Of a DNA stretch of 56,734 nt, positions 56,550-56,734 are shown piece after piece (within the stretch, counting starts at the first letter, position 1; each line of letters starts with the position of its first letter). This stretch comes from Azolla pinnata. Taxonomy: Eukaryota; Streptophyta; Polypodiopsida; Salviniales; Salviniaceae. The position numbers and the translations under genes are program-made. The stretch spans positions 3,080-59,813 of the forward strand of contig JBBBWG010027990.1 of the NCBI GenBank assembly GCA_037176905.1, read 5' to 3'. The notes beneath the pieces were generated by a model, which saw only the letters and a program-made list of their open reading frames with translations, made no database searches and was not told the origin of the DNA.

Positions 56550-56734
56550 TGTAAGAAAGGAGAGAATGTGAGAAGATAGAGAGAGATCGGCCGCCTGCCT
56601 TTGAGAGGAGAGAGAGAGAGGAGAGAGGATGAAGGGGTCGTTTGAAAGCTTGTATTCTTCTTCTTCTTCTAGTTACATCATGATGGCCTGAGGGCCTTTA
56701 TATATACATGTGGAGGATGGCGTGAAGGGTTATG
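56550..56734 (-). repeat. Partial 5' LTR of the copia element
   Basis: About 185 bp of the 5' LTR are inside the window. They share with the 3' LTR the terminal CTTTCTTACA/CTTTCTCACA, the GA-rich tract and the ATGGCCT-AGGGCCTTTATATA block. Confidence 0.8.

Larger units (their letters stand above)
51756..56734 (-). mobile_element. Old Ty1/copia LTR retrotransposon, running off the right edge
   Basis: A fossil on the minus strand. The 3' LTR is 51756-52065 (about 310 bp, TG...CA ends). The 5' LTR starts at 56550 and continues past the window. Next to the 5' LTR is a primer-binding site, TGGTATCAGAG, for initiator tRNA-Met. Next to the 3' LTR is a G-rich polypurine tract (about 52066-52075). 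Parts in copia order: gag (about 56450-55900), zinc-knuckle region (about 55880-55570), protease (WLLDTSVTHHITQ, about 55530), GAG-pre-integrase and integrase (HYRFGHINR, CEGCILGKSSHKS), reverse transcriptase (about 53400-52600) and RNase H (VTLSSTKAEYM, about 52430). It is broken in many places, on the order of ten or more. The two LTRs differ by several indels and substitutions, so the insertion is old. Confidence 0.9.

Overview
The window is land-plant nuclear DNA. Its genes have plant families and plant-style GT-AG introns, it carries a Ty1/copia element primed by initiator tRNA-Met, and it has long AT-rich, microsatellite-rich spacers. One gene points to the kind of plant. The gene at 31441-34341 resembles TEDC1 (tubulin epsilon and delta complex protein 1), a factor for centriole and basal-body triplet microtubules. 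This suggests a plant with flagellate sperm (bryophyte, lycophyte, fern, cycad or Ginkgo) rather than a flowering plant. That is an inference, and I cannot name the species. Telomere-like repeats of two kinds occur: the plant 7-mer (CCCTAAA) once, and the 6-mer (TTAGGG) in two places.

Layout from left to right. 1-5530 is repeat-rich, with microsatellites, tRNA-derived fragments, a GC-rich island, a broken PPR fragment and a Ty3/gypsy relic. 5533-9501 (+) is a ten-exon ILKAP-like protein phosphatase 2C, preceded directly by a 32-bp minisatellite. 11106-12560 (-) is an intronless trihelix transcription factor, with a field of about 105-bp repeats carrying AAACCCTA boxes and a long GAT-type tract behind it. 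16631-23913 (-) is a seven-exon LisH-CTLH-CRA protein whose 4.3-kb intron holds repeats and a microRNA-like foldback. A TTAGGG array spans a 100-N assembly gap near 24.4 kb. 27887-28645 (-) is a two-exon dirigent-like secreted protein. 31441-34341 (+) is the TEDC1-like gene. After an AT-rich spacer, 39462-41681 (+) is an intronless nepenthesin-type aspartic protease packed with microsatellite-coded inserts. 43278-49362 (-) is an eight-exon RlmI-like rRNA methyltransferase, probably organellar, with two apparent GC-AG introns. 51756 to the right edge is an old, broken Ty1/copia element on the minus strand that runs off the window.

The genes do not form a pathway and look like independent housekeeping or regulatory genes. 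What links the window is repeat content. Tandem and telomere-like repeats sit in spacers, leaders and introns, and also inside two coding exons (TEDC1-like and aspartic protease), where the reading frame is kept. All exon junctions were placed by eye from splice signals, reading frame and remembered family sequences. No alignment or expression data were available.
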